From a virus: 64,000 bases of DNA. Below are positions 33,201 to 40,849 of this stretch, in pieces (position 1 is the first letter of the stretch; each line of letters begins with the position of its first letter). The stretch spans positions 52,158 to 116,157 of the IMG/VR virus record IMGVR_UViG_3300025093_000009; one strand, 5' to 3'. A model generated the notes under the pieces. It was not told where the DNA came from. It saw only the letters and a program-made list of their open reading frames with translations, and made no database searches. Both the position numbers and the translations under genes were made by a program.

Positions 33201-34965
33201 TATTGACTCAGTAGATAACCAAACAGATAGAGAAAAATTACAAGTACTATCTTTATTCAAAAGAATAAATGATATAAGTTCATTTACAAATAATCTTACA
33301 AAGGTTACTTCTTTAACTCAAGGAATGCCTAATTCAGTTCCAGATTTAAGACAGTCAAGAGTACAGTTACAAGATCTATTTAGTCCAAATGCACCTATGG
33401 ATCTTACACCTTTATTGAAAAAAGGAAATAGTTTCTTTAAAACATATTTACAGATATACACACAAATATCAGATGATTTATTACCTGCTACTTTATTAAC
33501 GGTTAGCCCAGGTTTTAATAGTATAATCAATAATGTATACGAGCAGTTAGACACAGATCAAGCTAGTTTTGATTTTGAAACAATGTCTAATGTAGAGATG
33601 GACGTGTTATCTTATTTAACTATAAAAGCATATCAGAAGTATCATACTGAAAGTTCTTCTTTAGCAGCGCCTTTGACAAATGATTTAATTTATCCAGGTC
33701 CTGCAGATCAATCTGATTTATCAATTGTAAAAATCATTAATGATTTAAGAAATCAAGTACAAGAAGAAAACTTCTTCCTTGATTCTTTTGTAGGTGTTCA
33801 ATCAGCTTTTGAAGAAGGAAATAATACTAAGTTAAACTTAGCTTTAGCAGATACATGGAGAAGATTAAATGCTTCATCTAAGATAGACTTACAAACGTCT
33901 TTTGCTAAGCTTTATGGTAATTTAGATACTAGAGCGGGTGCACTATCTATTATACACTACATGATGGTAAAAGATGGTTTACAACTTAAATATGCTTCTT
34001 TACTACAAGCGGTGTCTCCTTTTGTAATAAACAGATATCTAAATGTTATAAATAATGTAGAAGATACACTTAGAAAAGACTCAGGTTTTGAGACCACATT
34101 TGGTATGACTAAAGATGAGTTAATTGATGAATTGGTAGAGGGTTATTCTACATCTAATGTTAATGGTCCTAAGCTTAATACATTTGAAATAGATGCTGGT
34201 TTACCAGAAGGAATGAAATATAGTAGAATAAATAAAGAAGTAACTATAGATCCTGAAATACTAGACATTGAACAAGACTATATCAGAATAGGTGAAACAC
34301 AAGGTACTAGAAAGTTCTATAGAATATTTAAGAAAGGTGAGGATAATGTCTATAGTGAGGTTCCAAGTATGGGTGCAAACCAACAGTATGGTGGTGGATT
34401 TGCTTTTGGTCCTCGTTTGGAATATGAGCAACTAAGAAATCTAAAAATGACTGCTGATGAAGTAGCAGATCAACCAGTTCCTAATCAAACACCAGAGCAA
34501 ACAAATATGACAGAGGCTATGAGATCTCCTGGTGCTATAATTACAGCTACTGAAAAGTCAGTTGAAGTTCAAAATAATATTGAAGACTCCCCTGTTCCAA
34601 TAGGTGATACAGAAAAGATGCTAGCTGACTTGTCTGCTAATCAGATTAGTATTAAATTTGATGAGACAGAGAATGCTGTTATGGAAGACGTTGATATGGC
34701 TATGCCAGAGCAAACAGAAGAACAGCAAATTGAATCTGATAATCTTAAGAAAGATTTAGATGAGTCTCAAACTATAGCTGAGACACCTGAATTAGATGTA
34801 TGGTGGGATGCTAATGTAGAGAATAACTCAGAAGCAAAAGCTAAGCTAGCCAAAGAAGGAATTAGAAGTTTAGATGATGCTAGAAACTTTTTAGAAACTG
34901 ATTTATTTAGTGGTACTCAAGAAGGAGAAAGAAATTTAATTGAAAGACTTAAGTGTCTCATATAA
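21262..34965 (+). CDS. Giant virion RNA polymerase polyprotein (4567 aa) with HExxH metalloprotease-like domain
   Basis: The RNA polymerase signature is DFDID at residues 3622-3626, preceded by RIPSQDKHSAMATRIVDF and SGA. This parallels the beta-prime context (R-x-P ... NADFDGD) of the double-psi beta-barrel. Crassvirales polymerases, such as the one from phi14:2, use this form and are ejected into the cell to transcribe early genes. Upstream, HEAFH at 2125-2129 plus E2185/E2188/E2189 (EFAEEYMAD) fits a gluzincin metalloprotease. The first 650 residues contain hydrophobic, possibly membrane-active stretches (about 237-270, 420-445, 570-595). Acidic linkers lie near 1885-1960 and 4430-4520. 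At 4567 aa it is about twice the length I recall for the phi14:2 polymerase, so it looks like a fusion of pieces that are separate elsewhere and may be matured by cleavage. Confidence 0.85.
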   Translation: MENQSKTPLNSAIEQSQRPAPQSIIPEGQFKFTPIEEMFETPEEINTKNVLADPDFYAGLNAAKPMIDKYGINAMASLGVAPSYSSDTFNPTDQEKPLDIYDVAGNMKAAMTLTPKSQAEVPVSPTFSGARQTQFMRYYEHPEFDDLGYSPTSSMENYYNANSTIWDDFTRMRSQWWSVAAGGFASVYNSYGSLFSGNYLEPDLDGASDYADAMGIMSSSRDGALAFTNNLFANSAYTMGIIGSVAFEELLLAGATYLSGGSAAPVAVARTGFNIAKLGKAIYRIKDIGKYSRTILQQARNLDTARDFWTAAKSGGKVVANGLGNAFTPNSVAAIKSLKTAKNTGQNLSNMAKASVAFGGFYRDIQMVNLAMAEAKLESGMVYNDVMAQGMNDLSAQKGGKALTEEEVARIQRSADKAQFYTLMANAPLIYASNWFVLGTAFRGFKGAIAKSLGNTFASGVQKGIVNTAGKKAVDSAGKKILSPFKNAGRGWKGFTAKVKAGGWRGLVGSGALASLDYFAANIAEGVQEVGQEAIAAATKGYYGEVIKDPTAGGEALQKEMMLSAMGSQFSEEGLEVFMSGFLMGGLVSLPQKAFFQGVPSIYNYGLFGMGTKAQKEAYAEHKANREEFINNLVEVYNKAWDNQAIDPTEMLDPNKMNFNIQKQVAENMKQNVYSKDLFGFIDQKDFAKFQQYYTIFAGGKASAFRNQIEAFQKLSDEELSEAFPELTKDEIKSGKARERMQDTLDRMDKAEKMFFEVEEKFPNPFDKKKFNRKTQPREYEQEAYRQAAYEHAKYLYMFTNSTFVRATERANDLFSRLESEPLFDGMAAKDLTVLLDVDSIDREITLLTAEIAATKGADQGIGETNKVKAEKIKRLQAFKKFVSDPKFTKKDGSFDRRRMNALRREFRNYVRYMASTSGAFVSEDAMNEALDMIVDYGALKGRQKTYYKALEYLGNPERIAEISDRQYQVNKELGDRRAELVREAAEQYTDIIEANELVNQLGKLGIYPDLVQVSAFLKTGNADYLTDFYDDYGYVDPKNNKARYDQIERLLNAYKETRREKQTEQAEKTEEDIASEAAEETRTALDQILDDAGLPPIDIDSSRITPMLDEILRNQYRKYAAQQALLDGEPLSPEEWNNSKQAKNIKATFIAMKKVWAAGPMTADPNGNVMYNKPVEKQFLETDEGFAEFLSSPDRLAQTPILTTVLNQSDLTLNDFVELEDIDVTEGEAFQGNQAQTVYKEGQTANVIEYTIIDPQTDAVTKQYRILDKKGNELSKEQIEFLDSNYGSVFGTFLDASRAKEALVMGLDANVPDSAPFAFDGVTDLHQGMQVMKDGIKYIILSTPKQAAKGVLRIIDVTKKNGTKKEKDKATVKVYPGQFNGSYIPIVADFSLLSDNVSRIKSQDLFTMYPHVTYGGVTDLDERRAILAQAKESFNYIMTQLSPKQMESLELVVMLDPKGGTLTQDQLAVEDIAGNKYGESNPLIKRYRSKYYIGIRLGSEDLRQELLNNWPEDITPSISSDGIFGYINTDAYSIFDQETRQEIDPRNMNSRQASNTVLPIKSNELTKDEKLEAVRKAFTLNALISQTFDSYDFTDGPLYFQNGTLPFTISLDVKGGRVVFDKKDKKLDALAYNTADDAGNIFVFNLRANPEVAGTRTLDYNTTAQGDERVKLFDDIIAGLDLQNQANILSGPDRYVAIVKLPNGKYAKVNLKPTSLTEEERNALFVKVVDKAITVGKITDEAKATEEAYDFNNKIDLEDLFISSVPGNHIELKVGKDGSIFFSLDNKQLEETINIGLTPEEVNSTDTQQEKLETLISKFNEDARVKAAKAVLKPKNFRRTFSNEAKVETIVENSTTQVDPKVITGQTIIVGASSEALQSAGNVPFIPRSKRQKVESQEEVENSKRPETAEEAEESVLDQSDAEFNDNLSNDFADNQESIDHLINKILRGEELSPREEEMMNNSVIANSVNFKVATLGGPGSMSTSTETPKKETKLDEVKRDIENLERELTEGLSGKEKYKALDESKEYQRLLKLRKSLESGANKLVGATTEVQRVEDYNEFLDWASANLPDNFSIEDLTTIADNGVNAGYQRVGAFVLNLNRIAGGITVDGVIYTSATSPFKYHEAFHGVFRMLLSQEDINKYRRIAKREVKAKYGNKYKETLERFRNSAEKYQGMTQEQLENEFAEEYMADEFEKFKMNPKSSKTDADVKNLFTRIIEFIKAVFSRYTTNELQTLFENIDSGKYRDANPQTNEFTTLDDSLSGNMSIANALIRYDSKQETRTGNDVGYLYLDTDIADTIVRSMAAMFVKQVQDLKLLGEDQFSPQSMMDDLLLEFRLLYDTSSIHNAGIQGPKREVLQTIEDAFKTYPEDIKKEVLALVNIIADMPANKELRIDETEDTLGLRSVSEFDKEASMIGGFNSLSFKLRSYIATTTMAETDYFGNKTLANGQELIVPVKFNEVYNGLLKAVKNTESHVDMLKRAYSFSRLNPQMKAVVDRLLNDVGVTPEELSSDAPLANVKDGALLQSILKGFQNSRLDYIFVERDSSGGILIYKATDRDNVNSQLDQWSQAYINRRKLYTSDPNRKIRLVDLVKSIQEDMDSDTGSFVDMQAKSKNYTERLFDLTGLRISPLYMLYTLGQTIPAANRDPQTQILIDGFSEQSPMSYTLLTELNQAFQQNRNIFSKSQAGLSSRLATLAVQNAAFDESVGATSFVNPNNDLVFAHQLPTLHTRAIQSLNNEETIKNLEADDFLKNNYLLNNEAFRNLSKEQKLQVIRLAGSKIKDKILEDGSETNEDLLNSSLKPNKATQAFGEFTPQEFALELINLYTAEFNTRSGVVSSVEGLGKTQVGLSPTFIRVMEASNTGDLVTLPIIKAVTMKGDKVELTPQLINVFYSSIENEYLRIAREARRLSVFENTGVDPEGLSNIQGYNDSREGRAFSFFNNGNVFDGATQDALVEEAFRSVESDNPALTLNQALKGAGKTPASVRADIKRNLKQAFKDFDAMLNEMQIKDLLSEQVKSGLTIAQGVQRSEVTISEARLNLNSNMNHNLQQIFFNNWVNSRSINELILGDQAVSLKGMVDKVKRAKLNNAAYYSAYSEVTDNNLGIFHPSKSFNMFAFSEPQASSTITGNSIDRADAQAYITAKGSRYTMFGFGRLSPAMAEMYDTIDVGNEVTGDRIFGQNTESYSLAKNQDLINSKKYVYMDGQTAVKMSVTVLTKEYTSTQQDGVWVPKPNMEELHYLREQMEQAEADSETFSMAAPESALKMMKQNVNTLTPESTFDTNSDLEYTTLNTQFLGLQVINPSNKLVITDPSQIKSLITSEHLLKDENGKDIKVTIFGQSLPISKVIDAYNTAVSERVMLNYKNKRNLVFTFDAAQDEFSLSKAKGSITPNLAAFLDYAVAGLKASGASSNLLEFFSTEDGQQKYNLNNPITAAKFQQLFLTYFSRGVFKESSPGLSLSLVSDFGHKIYRRVYEVEIVDGVTIPVRSEVIRERNWKGTKDDLTDLQELTSNNIPSEGIVVLDDLRVGVMEYTDPKDPSTATGQRYSESITSPHNSEVLELIANSDRAIPDVVAKMFAVRIPSQDKHSAMATRIVDFLPAYYGSSAMFPKELVEISGADFDIDKVYTVTKEYYVKDGEFIEYTDSYEDYVRYVNNKVNETGTTLSEAARLYKDDVLAAKLDNSITETELNIVTDKEAGDKRISEDGWKAMLTLGLPITEAQYNDYVKNNGVPFEAPLNNRVVDTRYALVSHPGMTELVKDKNANDKRNTPIAYQAADLEVLETALSELVEMEGVQLFKDRVNEGQQDVDNFTGMVRSFEANKGAAIGPIVKINQNLNLLTEYKISLNRPISIDGKPYQSYSVDYIGNDRKQDIVSALITAMTDNAKERLARKLGLNPSSIGAVGNMIALGIPLETSLMLINQAEIRDIYTQAFNKKDKFEPGVKKLLNIKIAKLLNSLEESEKKKPVRLTRELFAKGIDSVDNQTDREKLQVLSLFKRINDISSFTNNLTKVTSLTQGMPNSVPDLRQSRVQLQDLFSPNAPMDLTPLLKKGNSFFKTYLQIYTQISDDLLPATLLTVSPGFNSIINNVYEQLDTDQASFDFETMSNVEMDVLSYLTIKAYQKYHTESSSLAAPLTNDLIYPGPADQSDLSIVKIINDLRNQVQEENFFLDSFVGVQSAFEEGNNTKLNLALADTWRRLNASSKIDLQTSFAKLYGNLDTRAGALSIIHYMMVKDGLQLKYASLLQAVSPFVINRYLNVINNVEDTLRKDSGFETTFGMTKDELIDELVEGYSTSNVNGPKLNTFEIDAGLPEGMKYSRINKEVTIDPEILDIEQDYIRIGETQGTRKFYRIFKKGEDNVYSEVPSMGANQQYGGGFAFGPRLEYEQLRNLKMTADEVADQPVPNQTPEQTNMTEAMRSPGAIITATEKSVEVQNNIEDSPVPIGDTEKMLADLSANQISIKFDETENAVMEDVDMAMPEQTEEQQIESDNLKKDLDESQTIAETPELDVWWDANVENNSEAKAKLAKEGIRSLDDARNFLETDLFSGTQEGERNLIERLKCLI

Positions 34966-34976
34966 AAGAATAAAAT

Positions 34977-37900
34977 ATGGCAACTTGTTATAACGTAAAT
35001 GATCCAGCATATATAGCACTAAAAGAGTTTTATGGTACAGACCTTAAGACTTCTGTTGTTATAGATAGATGGCAGCGTGCAAATAATTCAGATGCTTTTC
35101 CTAGTCTTGTCTCAGCAAAAGAAATGACTAGACAAGAAGAGATTAGATTTAATTTAAAGCAAAAAGAATTTGGTGAGGCAACGTTAGATAACATTAGAGA
35201 CAAAAGAATAGGTAGCCGTATTGGTGGTCAGTTTTATATTAATAACTCTAACCCACAAACCATGGCTTATCAGGAAAGCTTTTTAGAGAATAATTTAAAA
35301 AGATTTTACAGGTACCTAGAGATAAATAATATACCACAAGATGCATTTACTGTAACAAGAACACCAAAGTCATACAGGGTGGATGTTAACCCAGGTATGT
35401 TTACAGCAACAGATATTATAGAAAAATCTAGATCATGGGATATGCCTAGATCCAGACAGGTTGTTATGCACCTTAAAAGGTTATTTCCACAGATTAATGT
35501 GAAGCTACTATCTGTAACAGAAGCACGTGCTCTTTATGCACAAATACCAAACTGGAGAAAGACTGATGTACCTTTTACTGAGGTGAATTCTTTTTACTAT
35601 AATGGTGTTGCCTATCTTATAAAAGGTAGAGTTACAGATGAAATTGCTATTGAAGAAATGTTGCATCCGTTTATTGATGCAATAAAAGTAGAAAACGAAG
35701 AGCTGTTTAATAATTTATTAGATGAAGCAAAAAAGAATTTTCCTGAGTTAACTCAGCAAATTGAGCAAGCATATAATAAAAAGAGAAGCTTTAGTGAAAC
35801 TGCAAGGGATCTTGAAATTGTAACACAAGCATTAACAAGACACTTCAAAAAAGAGTATGAAACACAACCAACCAAATCATTTTTAGATGTCATTAAAAAG
35901 GCACTTGAATGGTTTATGGGTATTATAGATAACTTTAATAAATATCTTACAGGAAGACCATTAGAGGTTAGTGACATCAAAGCGGATACAAACTTCTCTG
36001 ACATAGCTAAATTACTAAACACAGAGGGTATTCAATTTAAATTAAATAAAAGAGTTGACGGTGCCGTTAGATATAACCTTACACCAAAGAAAGCAAAACA
36101 AGTTAAAGATGCAATAGCAAGAGCACCAAAGGGTTCAAAGCAAAGAGCCACTATAGAATCTATGTTTAATGTTGCACAAGAAACAACAGATGAAGTAGAT
36201 TCATTATCTGCAAGTGCTAAAGAAGGTGGTAGTATTGTTGTGTTAGATGAGAAGACACACACTTATCAAAATATCACTGATAAAAAAACATATGCGTCTG
36301 TTACTACTGTAATCAAAGGGACAATGAGCCCTGAAAGACAAAAAGAAGTAGCAATAAATTTAGAGATAGGTAATGCAGTTGATCAATTATTAGATAGTGA
36401 AATTGCAGGTTTAACATTTGAAGAAGCTTATGAAGCACTTGACACAGACCTTATAAGCAAAGAGGTTGCTGAAAAAGTGTATAATGATCTTTCTAGTACA
36501 ATGGAGAACATGAGAAGAAAGGATAGTATTATTCTTTCTCAGGTAGTTTTATTTGATGAGAAATCTGGTATTGCAGGTACTGCAGATATTGTAATTGTTG
36601 ACCGCCATGGTGTGATTAAAATTATGGATCTTAAGACTACTAAGAACTCTTTAAGTAAAATGGTAAAGAGTCAAGATGGTAGAGGTCTAGTTAGACAATA
36701 TGATGTAGCATATCCACTTGCAGATGACAGCGTTTTAAAACAAAAAGGTTTAAGAACAGAGCTTTCTACAGCAGGACAACATAATCTACAGGTCAACCTT
36801 TATAGAAGGATGGCAGAAAATATGGGTTATGAAGTAGACTACTATGATGAATGGGGTGCTGCCACAATACACTATAATGTTGGAATAGAAGGAAAAGGTG
36901 TTGATCAAACTTTCAATGGAGAAATTGCTTTTGATAGATTTGTACCACATCCACCCAGCATGTTTCAGGATATTATAGATGAACTTATTCCACCTAATAG
37001 AAATTCTGCAAATAGAAGAAGATTAGATGAGGAGTCTAAAGATGATCCTAATGCTGTTTGGAATGGTAAAGATTATCAAGACACTACAACTGAATCTGAT
37101 AAAGAAGACGCTAAAGATTATACAGAATATAATATAGCTGCGGGTATGCTTAATGATTATCAGAGAGCATTAATTAGTAGAAGAGAAGCAATTGAAACTC
37201 TTAAGAAGCCTGTGTTTTCTTTATTAAGTAAGGATAAAGAAATAGAGCAAATATCTAAAACAATAGCATATATAAGTATTGCTATGAGTCAAGGGCCACA
37301 AGGTCAAAGTGTAGCTTTAGCAGAATTGTTACAGGATGCACTTAAACAAATAAGGCAGTTTAAAGAATATATAGAAGATCCTAAAAATGTTGATGATCCT
37401 AACTATATAACATATTTGTTAGGTTTTGATAGGTTTAAAACAACGTTTGAAGGATTGCATAGTCTTAAATCTTTTGAAGGATTAAACAGTACACAAGTAA
37501 GTTTAATTGCTACTATTCAAGCTAACTTAAATCAACTTGGTGGTACAAAAAGTTCACCAGGTATAGTAGATCAGCAGATTGATTACTTTGTAATGGAAAT
37601 GATTAAAAAGTATTCTAAAAATGATTTTGGTGGAGAAGGTAGTTATTTTACTGAGCAAGATCTAAAAGACATTATGAAAAGGGTGCCTGATATTTCTGAT
37701 ACAGAATATCAAACAAAAGATATGGCAACGTCTCCAGATCTTTTACTTGCAACAATGGATAAGATACGTAAATATCAAAAGCAGGTTTTATTAGATAAGA
37801 TTGCTGATAGAGAAAGAATGATTAGAACAACAGCTCAAAGGCTGTTAAAACTTGATCCTGGTACAAAAAAGGAAGATCTATTTAATTTTATGTTGACTTT

Positions 37901-40754
37901 TGATGAAGACGGTCAATTTTCAGGCAACTATGTTAAGAAGATAGGTAAACAATATTGGGATAAGCAATTTGAATTACGTGCTGTATTGTATGATAATGAA
38001 GGAAACCCTTATGAATATAGAGAAGTATTTGATGAAGCAACTGCATCTGCAGAAGACTTAGCTTATAATCAAGATCTTGCAAATAAAAGAAGAGCATATA
38101 GCAACTTCTTTAGAGCTGAGACAAAGGATGAAAACGGTAAACTTGTTGATGGTGAATATCATAGGTATACTGAAGATTTTAAAAGAGCTAGGGAAAAGTT
38201 TGAATTTTGGTCACCAGGCTCTGAAGCAAATGAGCATGGTTATTGGCAAGTAAAACCAGGAGTTTCACCTGCTGCTTATGCTGCTTATGAAGCTAAATAT
38301 TATGACCGCATAAATTATACTAAAGCTATAAGAGTTGGTGGTCAACCAACAGGTGCAATTGAAAAAGATTCAAACTTTATGGCTGTGAAGCCTGAATATA
38401 GACAGACTAGAGAGATGTCATCTAAAGGAGAAGACATGACAAGCGAACAGTATAGAGCTATAATGAATGATACATCTGCTTTAGGTGTAGCAAGAAAAGA
38501 CTTCTATGAAATGTTTGTTGACATGTATGAGAATGACCTACTCAAGAAACTACCTATTGGCGTTTCAGCACAAATGACAGGTAGAGTTCCATTAGTTAGA
38601 GCTAAATTCTTAAATGAGCTACAAAAGAAAGATGGTGTTTGGAATAAACTATATGGTAGTATAGCTAGTAGTAGGGCTATGAATACATTTAAGAAAACAT
38701 CTACAGTAAAGAATGTTCTATTAGATGAACAAGGATACATTGTTGACCAAATGCCTGTGTTCTATACAGGGTCTCCAAGAGCAGATGGTCAGATGGCCGA
38801 ACTACAAAAAGAAATAGATTATGTAAAGTCTCAATGGAAGAAAGGTGCAATTAAAACAAAAGAGGAGTATGACACAAAGATAAAAGATCTAAACGGAAGA
38901 ATGCTACGTTTAGAGTCATCACCTACAAGAGGAGAGATTAGTAAAGATATGGCTAGTAGTCTTCTTAAGTTTAGTGCTATGGCAGAAAACTATGAGACAA
39001 TGGGTGCTGTAGATGATACATTGGAAGCCTTTGTTAAAGTTATAGAAAATAGAACATATGATCCACCGGTAGGTACAGGTTTAAGTCTTATGGGTAAGAT
39101 CAAAGATGGAGTTAGACGAAAGGTTGGTAGAAAAGGAAACAAATCTACTCAAGATGCTAATGTTGTAAGAAGAGCTAAAAAGTTTATGTCTATGATTCAT
39201 TATGATAATGAACTAGTGACTAAAGGAGCTATGGATAAAATAGCAGATGGTCTTATACAATTGTCTTCTTTATCATATGTAGCATTTAACCCATTTGGTA
39301 ACTTTAATAACTACTTGATTGGTAGACTTAATAATAATATTGAAGCTATTGGTGGTAGATTTTATACGCAAAAGAGTTTCAGAAGAGCTACATGGGAGTT
39401 TAATAAAAGAGCAATACCTTCTTTAGTAGAGAGAACATCTTATGGAGGAGCAGAAGACTTACTTGATGTTGCAACCTTTGGTGTAATCCCTGGTCTAGGT
39501 AAATCTGATTATGATCCTAAAAAACCTAATAACAAATATGAAGCTTTTGTAGATGGTTTAAGAATGATGGACCCAATGACTGACATCCGTGAACAATCAT
39601 CAGCTACTTCTGATGGTAAAAGTTGGTTTGCTAGAGCATCTGAATGGGGTTATGTTATGCAGGATGCTGCGGAATACAACTCACAAACTAAAGTTGGTAC
39701 GGCCATTTTAATAGATACTATGATTATTAATGAAGAGACTGGTGAAACAATATCTTACTATGATGCATTTCAATATGATGCTGCTACTCATTCAAATAAA
39801 TTAAGACCAGACTTTAGTCAAGAAACATATGGTGATAAGATTAAGATTAAGTATTTCAGAGGTAGAACAGAAACTTATTCAAGAAAAGCTGATTATGAGT
39901 TAAGACAAACAATCCGTGAAGTCAACAAACAAATTCATGGTAACTATGCTAAAGAAGATAGAGTTGTATTACAGAGTCATACTCTTGGTAATCTAGCAAT
40001 ACAATTTAAGAAGTGGGTTGCTCCAGCAATTAGAGCAAGATATCAAAGAGAATACTTTGACCAAAACCTTGGTTGGATGGAAGGTAGATATAGATCTGCC
40101 CTAAGCTTTTTGAACTATGCCAAAAGAGAATTGATGAGAGGTAACATGGCGTTTAGAGAGTACGGTAAAGGATTCTTAGATGCTCAAGTTAATGCCTATA
40201 GTATGGAGAAGTTTGGTACATCAAGAAGTTTTGGAGAAGGAGGTAATATGGATCAACGAGCAGAAAATAAACTGTTTGGTTTCTATAGAACCATGGGAGA
40301 CTTAACTATTATGTTTAGTACATTGTTTACTACAATGCTATTTGATATGATTATTACTGATGATGATGATGATAGTGACTTTGAGAAGAGAATGAAAAAC
40401 TTTACAAGATATACTGCTCAGAGAGCTTATAAAGAAATTGTAGTATTCATGCCTTCACCTGAAGGGTTTAATCAAGTTGATCAAATGTTAAACTCTCCAA
40501 TTGCAGCAATGAGATCTGTAACTGAAATGGCAGAGTTCTTAGAAATGTTTATTATAGGTAATTTAAGATATACATATTCTAAGGTAAGTGGTAATGAAGA
40601 AAAATTCTTAGCAAACTCAGATTATGTTTATCAAAGAGGTGATAAAAAAGGTGAGTTTAAAGTTTGGAAGAACTTCAAAGATGTATTCCCTATAGTTTAT
40701 TCAATTCAAAAGTGGAATTCTTACTTAGAAAATGATGACTTCTATATTAAATAA
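34977..40754 (+). CDS. Giant cargo protein with PD-(D/E)XK nuclease and degenerate zincin motif (1925 aa)
   Basis: A RecB/Cas4-like nuclease core runs from about residue 428 (THTYQNITDKKTYASVTTV) through D537 (AGTADIVIV), D551-L-K553 (MDLKTTK) and Q605VNLY609, which supply the D, DxK and QxxxY elements. Earlier, EEMLH at 226-230 (IAIEEMLHPFIDAI) aligns with the HExxH site of the preceding protein but lacks the first His. The C terminus has one strongly hydrophobic stretch (TIMFSTLFTTMLFDMIIT) followed by DDDDD. The gene starts 11 bases after the polymerase gene and ends the cargo run. In crAss-like phages a similar nuclease-bearing giant gene follows the polymerase. The protein could process host or phage DNA at entry; this is inference. 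Confidence 0.75.
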   Translation: MATCYNVNDPAYIALKEFYGTDLKTSVVIDRWQRANNSDAFPSLVSAKEMTRQEEIRFNLKQKEFGEATLDNIRDKRIGSRIGGQFYINNSNPQTMAYQESFLENNLKRFYRYLEINNIPQDAFTVTRTPKSYRVDVNPGMFTATDIIEKSRSWDMPRSRQVVMHLKRLFPQINVKLLSVTEARALYAQIPNWRKTDVPFTEVNSFYYNGVAYLIKGRVTDEIAIEEMLHPFIDAIKVENEELFNNLLDEAKKNFPELTQQIEQAYNKKRSFSETARDLEIVTQALTRHFKKEYETQPTKSFLDVIKKALEWFMGIIDNFNKYLTGRPLEVSDIKADTNFSDIAKLLNTEGIQFKLNKRVDGAVRYNLTPKKAKQVKDAIARAPKGSKQRATIESMFNVAQETTDEVDSLSASAKEGGSIVVLDEKTHTYQNITDKKTYASVTTVIKGTMSPERQKEVAINLEIGNAVDQLLDSEIAGLTFEEAYEALDTDLISKEVAEKVYNDLSSTMENMRRKDSIILSQVVLFDEKSGIAGTADIVIVDRHGVIKIMDLKTTKNSLSKMVKSQDGRGLVRQYDVAYPLADDSVLKQKGLRTELSTAGQHNLQVNLYRRMAENMGYEVDYYDEWGAATIHYNVGIEGKGVDQTFNGEIAFDRFVPHPPSMFQDIIDELIPPNRNSANRRRLDEESKDDPNAVWNGKDYQDTTTESDKEDAKDYTEYNIAAGMLNDYQRALISRREAIETLKKPVFSLLSKDKEIEQISKTIAYISIAMSQGPQGQSVALAELLQDALKQIRQFKEYIEDPKNVDDPNYITYLLGFDRFKTTFEGLHSLKSFEGLNSTQVSLIATIQANLNQLGGTKSSPGIVDQQIDYFVMEMIKKYSKNDFGGEGSYFTEQDLKDIMKRVPDISDTEYQTKDMATSPDLLLATMDKIRKYQKQVLLDKIADRERMIRTTAQRLLKLDPGTKKEDLFNFMLTFDEDGQFSGNYVKKIGKQYWDKQFELRAVLYDNEGNPYEYREVFDEATASAEDLAYNQDLANKRRAYSNFFRAETKDENGKLVDGEYHRYTEDFKRAREKFEFWSPGSEANEHGYWQVKPGVSPAAYAAYEAKYYDRINYTKAIRVGGQPTGAIEKDSNFMAVKPEYRQTREMSSKGEDMTSEQYRAIMNDTSALGVARKDFYEMFVDMYENDLLKKLPIGVSAQMTGRVPLVRAKFLNELQKKDGVWNKLYGSIASSRAMNTFKKTSTVKNVLLDEQGYIVDQMPVFYTGSPRADGQMAELQKEIDYVKSQWKKGAIKTKEEYDTKIKDLNGRMLRLESSPTRGEISKDMASSLLKFSAMAENYETMGAVDDTLEAFVKVIENRTYDPPVGTGLSLMGKIKDGVRRKVGRKGNKSTQDANVVRRAKKFMSMIHYDNELVTKGAMDKIADGLIQLSSLSYVAFNPFGNFNNYLIGRLNNNIEAIGGRFYTQKSFRRATWEFNKRAIPSLVERTSYGGAEDLLDVATFGVIPGLGKSDYDPKKPNNKYEAFVDGLRMMDPMTDIREQSSATSDGKSWFARASEWGYVMQDAAEYNSQTKVGTAILIDTMIINEETGETISYYDAFQYDAATHSNKLRPDFSQETYGDKIKIKYFRGRTETYSRKADYELRQTIREVNKQIHGNYAKEDRVVLQSHTLGNLAIQFKKWVAPAIRARYQREYFDQNLGWMEGRYRSALSFLNYAKRELMRGNMAFREYGKGFLDAQVNAYSMEKFGTSRSFGEGGNMDQRAENKLFGFYRTMGDLTIMFSTLFTTMLFDMIITDDDDDSDFEKRMKNFTRYTAQRAYKEIVVFMPSPEGFNQVDQMLNSPIAAMRSVTEMAEFLEMFIIGNLRYTYSKVSGNEEKFLANSDYVYQRGDKKGEFKVWKNFKDVFPIVYSIQKWNSYLENDDFYIK

Positions 40755-40849
40755 GACAAATTTACAGGTGTAATTCTTTTCTGTTTAAATAAGAATAGTT
40801 ATATTATAGTATAAACCAACAGTAATAGACTATAACTTAAAATTTAAAT

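Noticed and set aside
40755-40849. Hairpin ATTCTT...AAGAAT as a terminator after the last cargo gene
   Set aside because: The stem is only 6 A/T-rich pairs with a 12-base loop and no T tract, so it is not distinguishable from chance in this AT-rich gap.
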